DNA from: an uncultured Anaerolineaceae bacterium
Lineage (GTDB): Bacteria > Chloroflexota > Anaerolineae > Anaerolineales > Anaerolineaceae
Assembly: GCA_937897615.1 (NCBI GenBank)
Contig: CALCNO010000067.1
Location: forward strand, 1 to 10,508
DNA length: 10,508 nucleotides
Direction: 5' to 3'
Of this stretch, positions 1 to 8,354 are shown piece after piece (position 1 is the first letter of the stretch; the number at the start of each line of letters is the position of its first letter). The notes below the pieces were generated by a model, which saw only the letters and a program-made list of their open reading frames with translations, was not told the origin of the DNA and made no database searches. The translations under genes were made by a program, and so were the position numbers.

Positions 1-2064
1 AAAAAGCGCGGCGCGCTGCGTGGTTCACAATTAACTGCCGCGCTGCCGAATCTGGACTGGCGCACTGCTGCTGATAAATTAGCCAAACAGGGCGTTCTGA
101 CCCTCACACCCTTCCTTCCCACGCCATCGGTACGCCCAAAGGTCATCCGCACTGCGCTCTTTTTGAACAACGTGGATGCAAATGAACAGGGGCTGGCGTC
201 CCTTGGCCGCGGCAGTGAGGGCTTGCGTATGCGGCGCAAGCACGTGTTGGATTACCTGCAAACAGAAGCCATGCCCGTGGCCGTTCATTGGGTATACGCC
301 GAGACCGGCGCCAACGCCACCGACCTGGAGCGCCTGGCCGAACTCGGCCTGCTGCAACTGGGCGAAACCGAGGTGTGGCGCGACCCGCTTGCCAACCTCA
401 AACCAGTGCTCACTGCCGCGCCAGTGCTGACGGCAGAGCAGCAGGCCGTTATGGCAGTGGTGCATGCGCAAATCAGTGGAGAAAGCAAGCAGGAGCCGAT
501 TCTGCTGCACGGTGTTACCGGCTCAGGAAAAACCGAGATTTACATGAAGGCCGTGGAAGAGGTACTGGCACAGGGCAAGGGGGCTTTCATCCTTGTTCCC
601 GAAATTTCCCTCACGCCGCAAACCGCGCGGCGCTTCTACGCACGCTTTCCGGGAAAGGTGGGGCTGATCCACTCAAAACTCTCTGCCGGCGAGCGTTATG
701 ATACCTGGCGGCGCATCCGCGACGGTAGTTTGCCCATCGTAATCGGCCCGCGCAGCGCCCTGTTTGCACCGCTGCCGCAGCCCGGCCTGATCGTGATTGA
801 TGAATGCCACGACCATTCTTACTCGCAAGAAGATATGCCCCCTCACTACCACACGGTCGCCGCGGCCATCAGCTACGCCCGTCAGGCCGGGGCGGTGTTA
901 CTGCTGGGTTCTGCCACCCCCGGTATCGAGATGCTCTTCCAATTCCAGCAGCAGCATTGGCCGGTGCTGTCTCTGCCCAACCGCGTCGGTACCAACTTAC
1001 CGGGAGAACCCGTACCATCGCTGCCGGAAATTGAGGTGGTGGATATGCGCGCCGAATTACATAATGGCAACCGTACTGCCATCAGCAGCGCATTGAAGCA
1101 GGAATTAACCCGGGTGTTGGAACGCGGCGAGCAGGCCATCCTTTTCCTCAACCGGCGCGGCAGTGCCTCCTCAGTTTTTTGCCGCGACTGCGGTACTGCG
1201 TTACGCTGCAGCCGCTGCCAAACCCTGTATACCTGGCATGCCAGCAGTGCAATTCTGCTTTGCCACAATTGCAATCACCAGCGGCAAATGCCCAAAACCT
1301 GCCCCACCTGCGGCAGCAGCAACATCCGCCAGTTCGGCATGGGCACCGAGAGCCTGGAAAAACTGGTGCTAGAGCAATTTCCGTCGGCACGCACCCTGCG
1401 CTGGGACGCCGATACGGCACGTTACAAAGGCGCGCACGATCTGATCCTCGATCATTTCAGCCAGCACCGCGCGGATATCCTCATCGGCACCCAGATGCTG
1501 GCCAAAGGGCTTGACCTGCCTCTGGTCACGCTGGTGGGCATCATCCTGGCTGACCTCAGCCTGCACCTGCCGGATTTTCGCGCGCCGGAGCGCACCTTTC
1601 AACTCATCACCCAGGTGGCCGGGCGTTCCGGGCGCAGTGCGTTGGGCGGCAAGACCATATTACAAACCTTTGAGCCAGAGAACTACGCCATCCAACATGC
1701 GGCGTGGTACGATTTTGCGGGCTTCATGCAAAAGGAACTGGAATACCGCAAGCGATTGGGGTACCCCCCGTATGCCCGGCTGGTAAAACTGGAGTTTCGC
1801 CACAGCAACGCCGATGTACTGAAAAAGCAGGCCCTGCTGGCCGGAGAAAAACTGGCGGCATGCATCGCAGAGGCCGATCTGCGCCAGACGGAACTCATCG
1901 GTCCGGCCCCCTGTTACTATCAGAAGCGCGGCGGTATGTACCGCTGGCAGGCACTGTTGCGCGGCCCCAACCCAACCCGCCTGCTGGAATTGTGTCCGCC
2001 TTCCAACCTCGAGCTGGGCGGCGCAACAGTATCCGTCATGATCGATCCCCAAAACGTCCTGTAA
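1..2064 (+). CDS. priA: Primosomal protein N' (replication restart helicase PriA), 5'-truncated by window edge
   Basis: PriA is a 3'-to-5' DNA helicase that recognises stalled or collapsed forks and starts reloading of the replicative helicase. The frame is open from base 1, so the true start lies outside; 687 residues are visible. By comparison with usual PriA length, the missing part is the 3'-DNA-end-binding domain and the beginning of the winged helix. Visible residues 1-40 look like the rest of that winged helix. The helicase core follows: Walker A GVTGSGKTE (171-179), a Walker B/DEAH-type box reading DECH (267-270), GSATP (303-307), then the zinc-binding insert with eight cysteines in four CX2C pairs (394/397, 403/406, 421/424, 434/437). 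Motif V GTQMLAKGLD (496-505) and motif VI QVAGRSGR (538-545) come next, with the C-terminal domain to 687. PriA usually reads DEEH in the Walker B box; Cys here replaces the third residue. It converges on the M23 gene. The identification is secure. Confidence 0.97.
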   Translation, partial: KKRGALRGSQLTAALPNLDWRTAADKLAKQGVLTLTPFLPTPSVRPKVIRTALFLNNVDANEQGLASLGRGSEGLRMRRKHVLDYLQTEAMPVAVHWVYAETGANATDLERLAELGLLQLGETEVWRDPLANLKPVLTAAPVLTAEQQAVMAVVHAQISGESKQEPILLHGVTGSGKTEIYMKAVEEVLAQGKGAFILVPEISLTPQTARRFYARFPGKVGLIHSKLSAGERYDTWRRIRDGSLPIVIGPRSALFAPLPQPGLIVIDECHDHSYSQEDMPPHYHTVAAAISYARQAGAVLLLGSATPGIEMLFQFQQQHWPVLSLPNRVGTNLPGEPVPSLPEIEVVDMRAELHNGNRTAISSALKQELTRVLERGEQAILFLNRRGSASSVFCRDCGTALRCSRCQTLYTWHASSAILLCHNCNHQRQMPKTCPTCGSSNIRQFGMGTESLEKLVLEQFPSARTLRWDADTARYKGAHDLILDHFSQHRADILIGTQMLAKGLDLPLVTLVGIILADLSLHLPDFRAPERTFQLITQVAGRSGRSALGGKTILQTFEPENYAIQHAAWYDFAGFMQKELEYRKRLGYPPYARLVKLEFRHSNADVLKKQALLAGEKLAACIAEADLRQTELIGPAPCYYQKRGGMYRWQALLRGPNPTRLLELCPPSNLELGGATVSVMIDPQNVL

Positions 2065-2069
2065 ACAAG

Positions 2070-2097
2070 AAATCCCCTGATAGTTATCAGGGGATTT
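2070..2097. terminator. Bidirectional hairpin terminator between convergent priA and M23 peptidase genes
   Basis: The arms AAATCCCCTGAT and ATCAGGGGATTT give a 12-bp perfect stem with a 4-base loop. It lies 5 bases after the priA stop and about 30 bases after the stop of the minus-strand peptidase. The AAA/TTT base of the stem supplies a short U-run in either direction (TTTCAT on +, TTTCTTGTTT on -). The U-tracts are short, so efficiency may be modest or aided by Rho. The 62-base gap between the two genes holds nothing else recognisable. Confidence 0.8.
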
Positions 2098-2126
2098 CAT
2101 ACATCCTTAAATTTGAGATTTACCGG

Positions 2127-3224
2127 TTATTGCCCCAACACATACCACGGGTTGACAAACCCGCCGTTGAGGCGCACCTCAAAGTGCACATGCGCTCCGG
2201 TGGATTTGCCGGTAGAGCCGGCCGCACCGATATACTGCCCCTGGTACACGTTACTCCCGCAAGCTACAGACAAAGAAGACATGTGCCCATAAATGGTCTG
2301 GTAGCCATTGTTATGGTCGATTTCGATCATGTAGCCGTAACCGGAATCGTTCCAGCCAGAGTAGATCACCGTACCCGCATCTGAAGCGTAGATGGGGGTG
2401 CCGGTAGCGGCGGCAATGTCAATTCCCAGGTGATAGCTGGTAAAGTCATAGCCTGACAAGAAGTGGTTGGCAACCGGCCAGATAAACCCACCAGACCCCA
2501 CCGGGCCAGTGGCCGGGGCCGGGCAGCCACCGGGGCCGCTCACCACGCGTGTTACGCCGGAGCGCGGGGCAAATTCCAGCGGTTTGATCCAGGCAACCGT
2601 TTCACGCCAGCCGTCAGGGATCATCACGTAGTCCAGATTAGACGTATCAGGGTTGTTAATGTCCATCTGGTTAGAGGGCCAACTGACAATTTCATCCACA
2701 TTGGCGTAATACTTCTCTGCCACCTTTTCCAGCGTGTCGTCCTTTTGCCACTTGTAATAAACGCCGTCTGTCGGGGGGATGGTCAGGCGCCAGCCCGGAG
2801 CGATCAAAGTGGGATCGTCATTGAGCAGATCATAATTTGCCCACAGGACGGTTTCAGGATCAAGGTTAAATTGTTTGGCAATGGAAAAGATGGAGTCGCC
2901 CTCCTGCACTGTGTACTTGATCGTGTACAGGCGGTTGCCATCGGGGATGTGCGTATCATAGGCAGCCAGGCGTGCAACCGAGTAACTGGCCTGGGAGTTA
3001 TTCAGAGCCGGCAGCGCCACTTCAGTGGCCTGTGCTACCGGTTCTTCAAATTGAGCCGTGGCATCGGTTTTGAACAGATCAACCTTTAGAGCAACCAAGA
3101 CCAGCACAGCTACCAGTAAAGCAGTCACACCCCAGGCAATGATCGGTGCCCACTTGATCTTCCGCTCAGGGGCCTTGGGGGCCTCCTCAACCGGAAGCAC
3201 CGGGGTTTTCTTTTTTGGGCTCAC
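2127..3224 (-). CDS. Membrane-anchored LysM and M23-family (LytM/lysostaphin-like) metallopeptidase
   Basis: Probable zinc endopeptidase that cuts peptidoglycan cross-links, or a regulator of such enzymes, acting outside the membrane. The 365-residue product has a Lys-rich cytoplasmic N-terminus, one hydrophobic segment (about 28-48) without a clear cleavage site, and so probably an N-in anchor. Two LysM-type peptidoglycan-binding repeats follow (about 101-151 and 155-205), then a Pro/Gly-rich linker and a C-terminal M23 domain (about 255-362). All catalytic motifs are present: HLGID with H265 and D269, H314 in IYGH, and HVH with H345 and H347. It therefore looks active and is not a degenerate LytM factor like EnvC. 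Only two cysteines occur, C234 and C322, both on the outer side. The start is GTG, chosen because it overlaps the rho stop (TAGTG) and has GGAGG four bases upstream. It is probably cotranscribed with rho. The exact substrate cannot be told from sequence. Confidence 0.93.
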   Translation of the reverse strand: MSPKKKTPVLPVEEAPKAPERKIKWAPIIAWGVTALLVAVLVLVALKVDLFKTDATAQFEEPVAQATEVALPALNNSQASYSVARLAAYDTHIPDGNRLYTIKYTVQEGDSIFSIAKQFNLDPETVLWANYDLLNDDPTLIAPGWRLTIPPTDGVYYKWQKDDTLEKVAEKYYANVDEIVSWPSNQMDINNPDTSNLDYVMIPDGWRETVAWIKPLEFAPRSGVTRVVSGPGGCPAPATGPVGSGGFIWPVANHFLSGYDFTSYHLGIDIAAATGTPIYASDAGTVIYSGWNDSGYGYMIEIDHNNGYQTIYGHMSSLSVACGSNVYQGQYIGAAGSTGKSTGAHVHFEVRLNGGFVNPWYVLGQ

Positions 3225-4495
3225 TAATCCTCCGTCAAATTCTCCAGGAACTCAAGATTGTTCTTGGTTTTAATCATCCGCTGCAATATAGCTTCGGTAG
3301 CCACCGATGGGTCCATACCGGCGCCTTGCGGCGGGGTGGCGATCATTTGCAGGTACATGCGGCGCATCAACCAGACGCGCGGCAGAATATCCGGCCCCAG
3401 CAGCAAATCTTCGCGGCGGGTGGACGAACGTTCAATGTCAATGGCCGGGAAGATACGGCGCTCCTGCAGGCGGCGCGAGAGATGCAATTCCATGTTGCCG
3501 GTACCCTTGAACTCTTCATACACCACATCATCCAAACGGGAACCGGTATCCACCAGTGCGGTGGCAATGATGGTAAGCGAACCGCCTTCTTCGATGTTAC
3601 GCGCGGCGCCAAAGAATTTCTTGGGCGGGTACAACGCCGAGGGATCCATACCGCCGGAAAGGGTGCGCCCGGAGGGATTGACCACCAGGTTATAGGCACG
3701 CGCCAGGCGGGTGAGGGAGTCCATCAGGATGACCACATCGCGGCCAATTTCCACCAGGCGCTTGGCGCGCTCCAGGGTAATCTCGGCCATGCGCACATGC
3801 GCGCTGACGGGTTCATCAAACGTGGAGGCCAGCACCTCCGCATCCACCGAGCGATCCATGTCGGTTACTTCCTCGGGGCGTTCGCCGATGAGGGCAATAA
3901 TGAGATGAATCTCAGGGTTGTTGGCAGTAATGGAGTTGGCCAGCTGCTTGAGGATGGTGGTCTTGCCGGCTTTTGGCGGCGAGACGATCATACCGCGCTG
4001 CCCGCGCCCAATGGGCGCAATGAGGTTGATCAGGCGGGAAGAAAGAATGGAACGATCGGTTTCCAGGTCAAAACGTTTATCGGGGAAAATTGGGGTAAGG
4101 GATTCAAAGGTCTTGCGCGTGCGCATTTCCTCAGGGGTCAAGCCATTGACGCTTTCCACCTTGAGCAGGCCATAATGCCGCTCGGCATCGCGCGGGGGGC
4201 GCACCACACCGATGACGAAATCGCCCATGCGCAGGTCATAGCGCCGCAACTGTGCCTGAGAGACGTAAACGTCCTCAGGGCCGATGGAATAATTGGTGCG
4301 CAAGAAGCCCACTCCTTCCGGGGTGATCTCCAGCACGCCGCCCTTCACCTCAACTCCCTGCGCGGCAGCTTCTGCTTTGCAGATGTTGATGATGAGGTTT
4401 TCCTTTTTCAGGCGGCTGGCGTTGGGGATGTTCAGATCTTCGGCAATCTTGCGCAGGGATGCCAGTGGAGCATTTTCCATCTCGATTATGTTCAT
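3224..4495 (-). CDS. rho: Transcription termination factor Rho
   Basis: Rho is the hexameric RNA-dependent ATPase and helicase that loads on C-rich nascent RNA and releases RNA polymerase. The 423-residue product is about the length of E. coli Rho and lacks the long N-terminal insert seen in many actinobacteria. The Rho N-terminal helical domain spans about 8-43. The cold-shock-like primary RNA-binding domain (about 51-118) contains GVGFLR and VYVSQAQLRRYDLRMGD. The ATPase core has a P-loop SPPKAGKTT (172-180), Walker B VVILMDS (254-260) followed by LTRLARAYN, and the secondary-site and arginine-finger region ERSSTRRED (355-363). All key residues appear intact. The ATG at 4495 follows an in-frame TGA about 30 bases upstream; only a weak GGA lies in Shine-Dalgarno position. 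A second ATG five codons in is possible. rho sits 234 bases after rpoD and overlaps the M23 peptidase start by one base. Confidence 0.98.
   Translation of the reverse strand: MNIIEMENAPLASLRKIAEDLNIPNASRLKKENLIINICKAEAAAQGVEVKGGVLEITPEGVGFLRTNYSIGPEDVYVSQAQLRRYDLRMGDFVIGVVRPPRDAERHYGLLKVESVNGLTPEEMRTRKTFESLTPIFPDKRFDLETDRSILSSRLINLIAPIGRGQRGMIVSPPKAGKTTILKQLANSITANNPEIHLIIALIGERPEEVTDMDRSVDAEVLASTFDEPVSAHVRMAEITLERAKRLVEIGRDVVILMDSLTRLARAYNLVVNPSGRTLSGGMDPSALYPPKKFFGAARNIEEGGSLTIIATALVDTGSRLDDVVYEEFKGTGNMELHLSRRLQERRIFPAIDIERSSTRREDLLLGPDILPRVWLMRRMYLQMIATPPQGAGMDPSVATEAILQRMIKTKNNLEFLENLTED
3229..3233 (-). promoter_or_regulatory. Strong Shine-Dalgarno GGAGG for the M23 peptidase, inside the rho 3' end
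   Basis: On the minus strand, GGAGG is followed by ATTA and the GTG start. The motif lies within the last codons of rho, whose TAG stop shares one base with the GTG. This fixes the peptidase start and suggests translational coupling to rho. It is the only clear Shine-Dalgarno in front of a gene start in this window. Confidence 0.8.
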
Positions 4496-4553
4496 ATTGA
4501 ATTTATCCGACTTTCGTTGTTTTCAAGGATTTATGGGATTCCTCTGCCAGGCA

Positions 4554-4595
4554 GAAGGGAGAGTGATTCAGTTTAGGAGAGTAGGGATTTTGTTT
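4554..4595 (-). promoter_or_regulatory. Rut-like C-rich, G-poor segment in the rho leader
   Basis: Read on the minus strand these 42 bases contain 16 C and only 1 G, with many YC dinucleotides and two copies of ACTCTCC. High C with almost no G and little local structure is the known signature of Rho utilisation sites. It lies about 60 bases upstream of the rho start and within transcripts from both candidate promoters. A small palindrome, TCTGCC-T-GGCAGA (4543-4555), follows directly. Rho autoregulation by termination in its own leader is known in E. coli; its presence here is inferred. Confidence 0.45.
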
Positions 4596-4617
4596 CCCCA
4601 TACACACGGTACGGGAA
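4594..4617 (-). other. Imperfect stem-loop in the rho leader RNA
   Basis: On the minus strand TTCCCGTAC pairs with GTATGGGGAA around a CGTGT loop, with one G-U pair and one bulged G. It is followed by AAACAAAATCCC and not by a U-tract, so it is not an intrinsic terminator. It lies just upstream of, and partly against, the C-rich stretch. It might shape access to that stretch, which is inference. Confidence 0.4.
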
Positions 4618-4658
4618 GTTATGTCGTGCCAATAATCAACGTTTCCTCAGGTAGTGAA

Positions 4659-4687
4659 AGTATAACATGAATAAAAATGGGACGCAA
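4659..4687 (-). promoter_or_regulatory. Extended -10 promoter candidate P2 for rho
   Basis: TATACT (4659-4664) is preceded by TGT, giving an extended -10 TGnTATACT. TTGCGT (4682-4687) lies at an exact 17-base spacing as a poor -35 (three of six). The weak -35 could be offset by the extended -10. The predicted start is near 4652, downstream of P1, so the two could act in tandem. Confidence 0.5.
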
Positions 4688-4693
4688 GCAGTG

Positions 4694-4721
4694 TTTATAC
4701 CCATAAATTTGCTTCTGTCAA
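4694..4721 (-). promoter_or_regulatory. Sigma-70-type promoter P1 for rho
   Basis: TTGACA (4716-4721, perfect -35) is separated by 16 bases from TATAAA (4694-4699, five of six to TATAAT). It begins eight bases after the rpoD stop codon. Start of transcription would be near 4687, giving a rho leader of about 190 bases. The match is the best promoter seen in this window; activity is inferred. Confidence 0.7.
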
Positions 4722-4729
4722 CCCTTTTA

Positions 4730-6385
<1,656 letters not shown>

Positions 6386-6390
6386 GGTTA

Positions 6391-6396
6391 ACTATA
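6391..6396 (-). promoter_or_regulatory. Possible -10 element placed to give a leaderless rpoD mRNA
   Basis: TATAGT ends five bases before the rpoD ATG (TATAGT-TAACC-ATG), so transcription would begin at or next to the start codon. The corresponding -35 position (6414-6419, TAATTC) is poor. A TTGACA lies at 6403-6408 but only six bases from TATAGT, so the two cannot form one normal promoter. The absence of any Shine-Dalgarno in the 31-base gap fits leaderless translation, but reinitiation after dnaG is an alternative. Confidence 0.35.
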
Positions 6397-6416
6397 CCAT
6401 AATGTCAAGAGGAGAA

Positions 6417-8318
6417 TTAATAAGTAGGTTTGGCTGTCACGCGGTCAAGCTTTCCGCGCTCAATGGTCAATTTGAGGATTTGTTTGCCCAGCTCTCCTTT
6501 TTCCTCTTCCGCAAGTTCCGTGTCTTCCTGCAAGAATTTTAGCTGACTAAGAGTGCTGTTTATATTTAACAACCGTAATGCCACAAGGGTGCGCATTAAA
6601 TCCTGCTGTACCCGCACCGGATTAGCGCGCTCCAGTATTTCGCCCTGCAAAAGGTTTTGATAGCGCTCCTCAATCTCTGCGGGCAGATGCATCTTCACAA
6701 AAGGATGTACATCGTGCTCGTCCTGATCCAGCCCTTGCAGCAGCAGGCGGCAAATGGTTTGTGTCTCAACGGCGATAAAGTCATTGGGAGAAAGTTTTTC
6801 CAGGTTGAACGTCTTGAGCTCGCGGTCAAGCTCGTAAACCCCGTCCGGACGGTTGAGCAGCAGCGTGATGCAGTGGTTCTCCAGGCTCTGCACGCGCTGG
6901 TCGACCCCTTTATCCAGCCTGGGAGTTGCACCCTGCCGCGCCGGGTCTTCCAGGCGCTCTGCGCGGCGCCGACCGCGCTCTACAACCTTCTGGTTGCCCA
7001 ACAAAGTTTGTTCGTCTACTTTGAGCAGGCGCGCCAACTGCTGGCGGTAAGTGTCGCGTTCAATCGCAGAAGGGACATCTTCGATCAGTGGGGTCACCTG
7101 TGCAGCAATGGCGGTTTTCACTTTGGCGTCATTGAGGTCCTGTCCTTTTGCCAGTGTTTCCATCACATGCACCACAATTGGGCGCGCCGAGGCCACAATC
7201 TGCTTCCATTCCTCCGGGTCCCGCAGCACCACTTCATCAGGGTCCATGCCGGGTGGCAGAACCGTCACGCGCAAGTCTGCCTGCAGGCGGGCCTCGTGAC
7301 GCAACAGCCCGTGCGCATCAAAAGCCATCTCGGTTTCCCGTTCCAACGCATTGCGCGCCAGATCCAATCCACGCAGGGTGGCCTTTTCACCGGCGGCATC
7401 GGCATCCAGCGCCAGCAGGATGCGATGCGAAAGTTTATTTAGAAGCCTGAACTGGTCTTCGTTCAACGCTGTGCCCATCGGCGAAACCGCATTGCTAAAG
7501 CCTGCCTGGTGCAGCAGGATGACATCCAGGTAGCCCTCTACGATGACCGATTGGTTCTGCTCGCGGATATGTTTGCGAGCCAGGTTTAAACCGTAGAGCA
7601 GGTGGCTTTTATCAAACAGGGCCGTCTGCGGCGAGTTGAGAAACTTGGGAATGTCGTTGGGGTCAAGAATGCGCGCACCAAAACCGGTCATCCTGCCAGA
7701 AGCATCCCGGATGGGAAACATCACACGGTTGCGGAATTTGTCGTAGTAGCCACCCTCATCGCGTTTGTTCACCAGCCCAACATCAAAGAGGTCTTGTGAC
7801 CCCCAGCCATGCGCGCTAAAGTGCGCCAGCACGGTCTCGTAGCCCGGCGGGGCATAGCCCAGCTCAAAGGTACGGATGGTCTCAGGCGTAACCCCGCGCC
7901 GGGTGAGAAAGTCCAGTGCCGGCTGGCCGGCGGGGGTTTCCAGCAGGTGATACTGGAATAGCTTGACGGCGCTTTCCAGCAACTCACGCAGCCGGTCGTA
8001 TTGATCCTCTTCGGCCTTCTTTTCAGGGGTCAGCGGCTCCAGCACCACGCCAGCGCGGTCGGCCAGGTAACGCAGCGCCTCTACAAACTCCCAGCCTTCC
8101 TTCTTCATCACGAACTTGAAGATATCGCCGCCCTCGTTGCACTCGCCAAAACAGCGCCACGTGCCAGAATCTGGGAAGACAGCAAACGCCGGGGTTTTAG
8201 TATTGGTATGGAAAGGGCAAAAGCCGGTATAGCTCTTGCCGGAACGGCGCAGCTTTACCGTCTCGGAAACGAGGTCAACAATATCCAGCCGTGCTTTGAT
8301 CTCATCAATCGCAGTCAT
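6417..8318 (-). CDS. dnaG: DNA primase DnaG
   Basis: Makes RNA primers for lagging-strand synthesis and replication starts, bound to the replicative helicase. The 633-residue product has an N-terminal zinc-binding domain with ligands C34, H37, C56 and C60 (GFCPFH and WRCFGEC), then the polymerase core with RVMFPIRD (198-205) and PKFLNSPQT (224-232). The TOPRIM domain has EGYLD (E261, D265) and DADAAG (D305, D307). A C-terminal helicase-interaction domain spans about 470-633. The zinc finger ends CX3C, one residue longer than the usual CX2C. The ATG at 8318 was chosen because family alignment begins at TAIDEIKARLDIVDLV; an in-frame TTG at 8342, directly after a TAA, would add eight residues without family support. 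No Shine-Dalgarno is visible; TAAAAT lies 11 bases before the ATG. It follows glyQS by 36 bases and precedes rpoD by 31. Confidence 0.97.
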   Translation of the reverse strand: MTAIDEIKARLDIVDLVSETVKLRRSGKSYTGFCPFHTNTKTPAFAVFPDSGTWRCFGECNEGGDIFKFVMKKEGWEFVEALRYLADRAGVVLEPLTPEKKAEEDQYDRLRELLESAVKLFQYHLLETPAGQPALDFLTRRGVTPETIRTFELGYAPPGYETVLAHFSAHGWGSQDLFDVGLVNKRDEGGYYDKFRNRVMFPIRDASGRMTGFGARILDPNDIPKFLNSPQTALFDKSHLLYGLNLARKHIREQNQSVIVEGYLDVILLHQAGFSNAVSPMGTALNEDQFRLLNKLSHRILLALDADAAGEKATLRGLDLARNALERETEMAFDAHGLLRHEARLQADLRVTVLPPGMDPDEVVLRDPEEWKQIVASARPIVVHVMETLAKGQDLNDAKVKTAIAAQVTPLIEDVPSAIERDTYRQQLARLLKVDEQTLLGNQKVVERGRRRAERLEDPARQGATPRLDKGVDQRVQSLENHCITLLLNRPDGVYELDRELKTFNLEKLSPNDFIAVETQTICRLLLQGLDQDEHDVHPFVKMHLPAEIEERYQNLLQGEILERANPVRVQQDLMRTLVALRLLNINSTLSQLKFLQEDTELAEEEKGELGKQILKLTIERGKLDRVTAKPTY

Positions 8319-8354
8319 GGGTTGGCTTAATTTTATCCCCAATTACAAACGCTG

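Larger units (their letters stand above)
4496..4729 (-). promoter_or_regulatory. Rho leader region between rpoD and rho
   Basis: This 234-base gap carries no convincing gene. On the minus strand it holds two promoter candidates near rpoD, one imperfect stem-loop, a C-rich/G-poor stretch and a second small palindrome, and then the rho start. Transcripts from either promoter would have a 5' leader of about 155-190 bases, unusually long compared with the 31-36-base gaps upstream. That length and composition suggest a regulatory leader. A third weak candidate, TTGAAA (4521-4526) 15 bases from TAAATT (4500-4505), would give a nearly leaderless rho mRNA. Confidence 0.6.

Noticed and set aside
163..2064. 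TTG at 163 as the start of priA
   Set aside because: The frame is open and PriA-like back to base 1 (winged-helix residues), so the gene simply enters from outside the window.
3215..4576. Long open frame of 453 codons on the + strand opposite rho
   Set aside because: It is the antisense shadow of rho, which has full family motifs. The reverse frame is His/Gln/Gly-rich with no recognisable domain.
4558..4582. Two copies of GGAGAGT 18 bases apart in the rpoD-rho gap
   Set aside because: A seven-base repeat in a purine-rich stretch is expected by chance and is better explained as part of the C-rich leader RNA.
4597..4668. Short leader peptide (11 codons with stop) starting at the ATG near 4668 in the rho leader
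   Set aside because: It overlaps the P2 -10 element, has no Shine-Dalgarno, and its sequence shows no run of regulatory codons.
6391..6408. TTGACA plus TATAGT before rpoD as one consensus promoter
   Set aside because: The two hexamers are only six bases apart, not 16-18, so they cannot serve the same polymerase position.
8319..8342. TTG at 8342 as the dnaG start
   Set aside because: It would add eight residues with no family support and has no Shine-Dalgarno; the ATG at 8318 matches the usual primase start.
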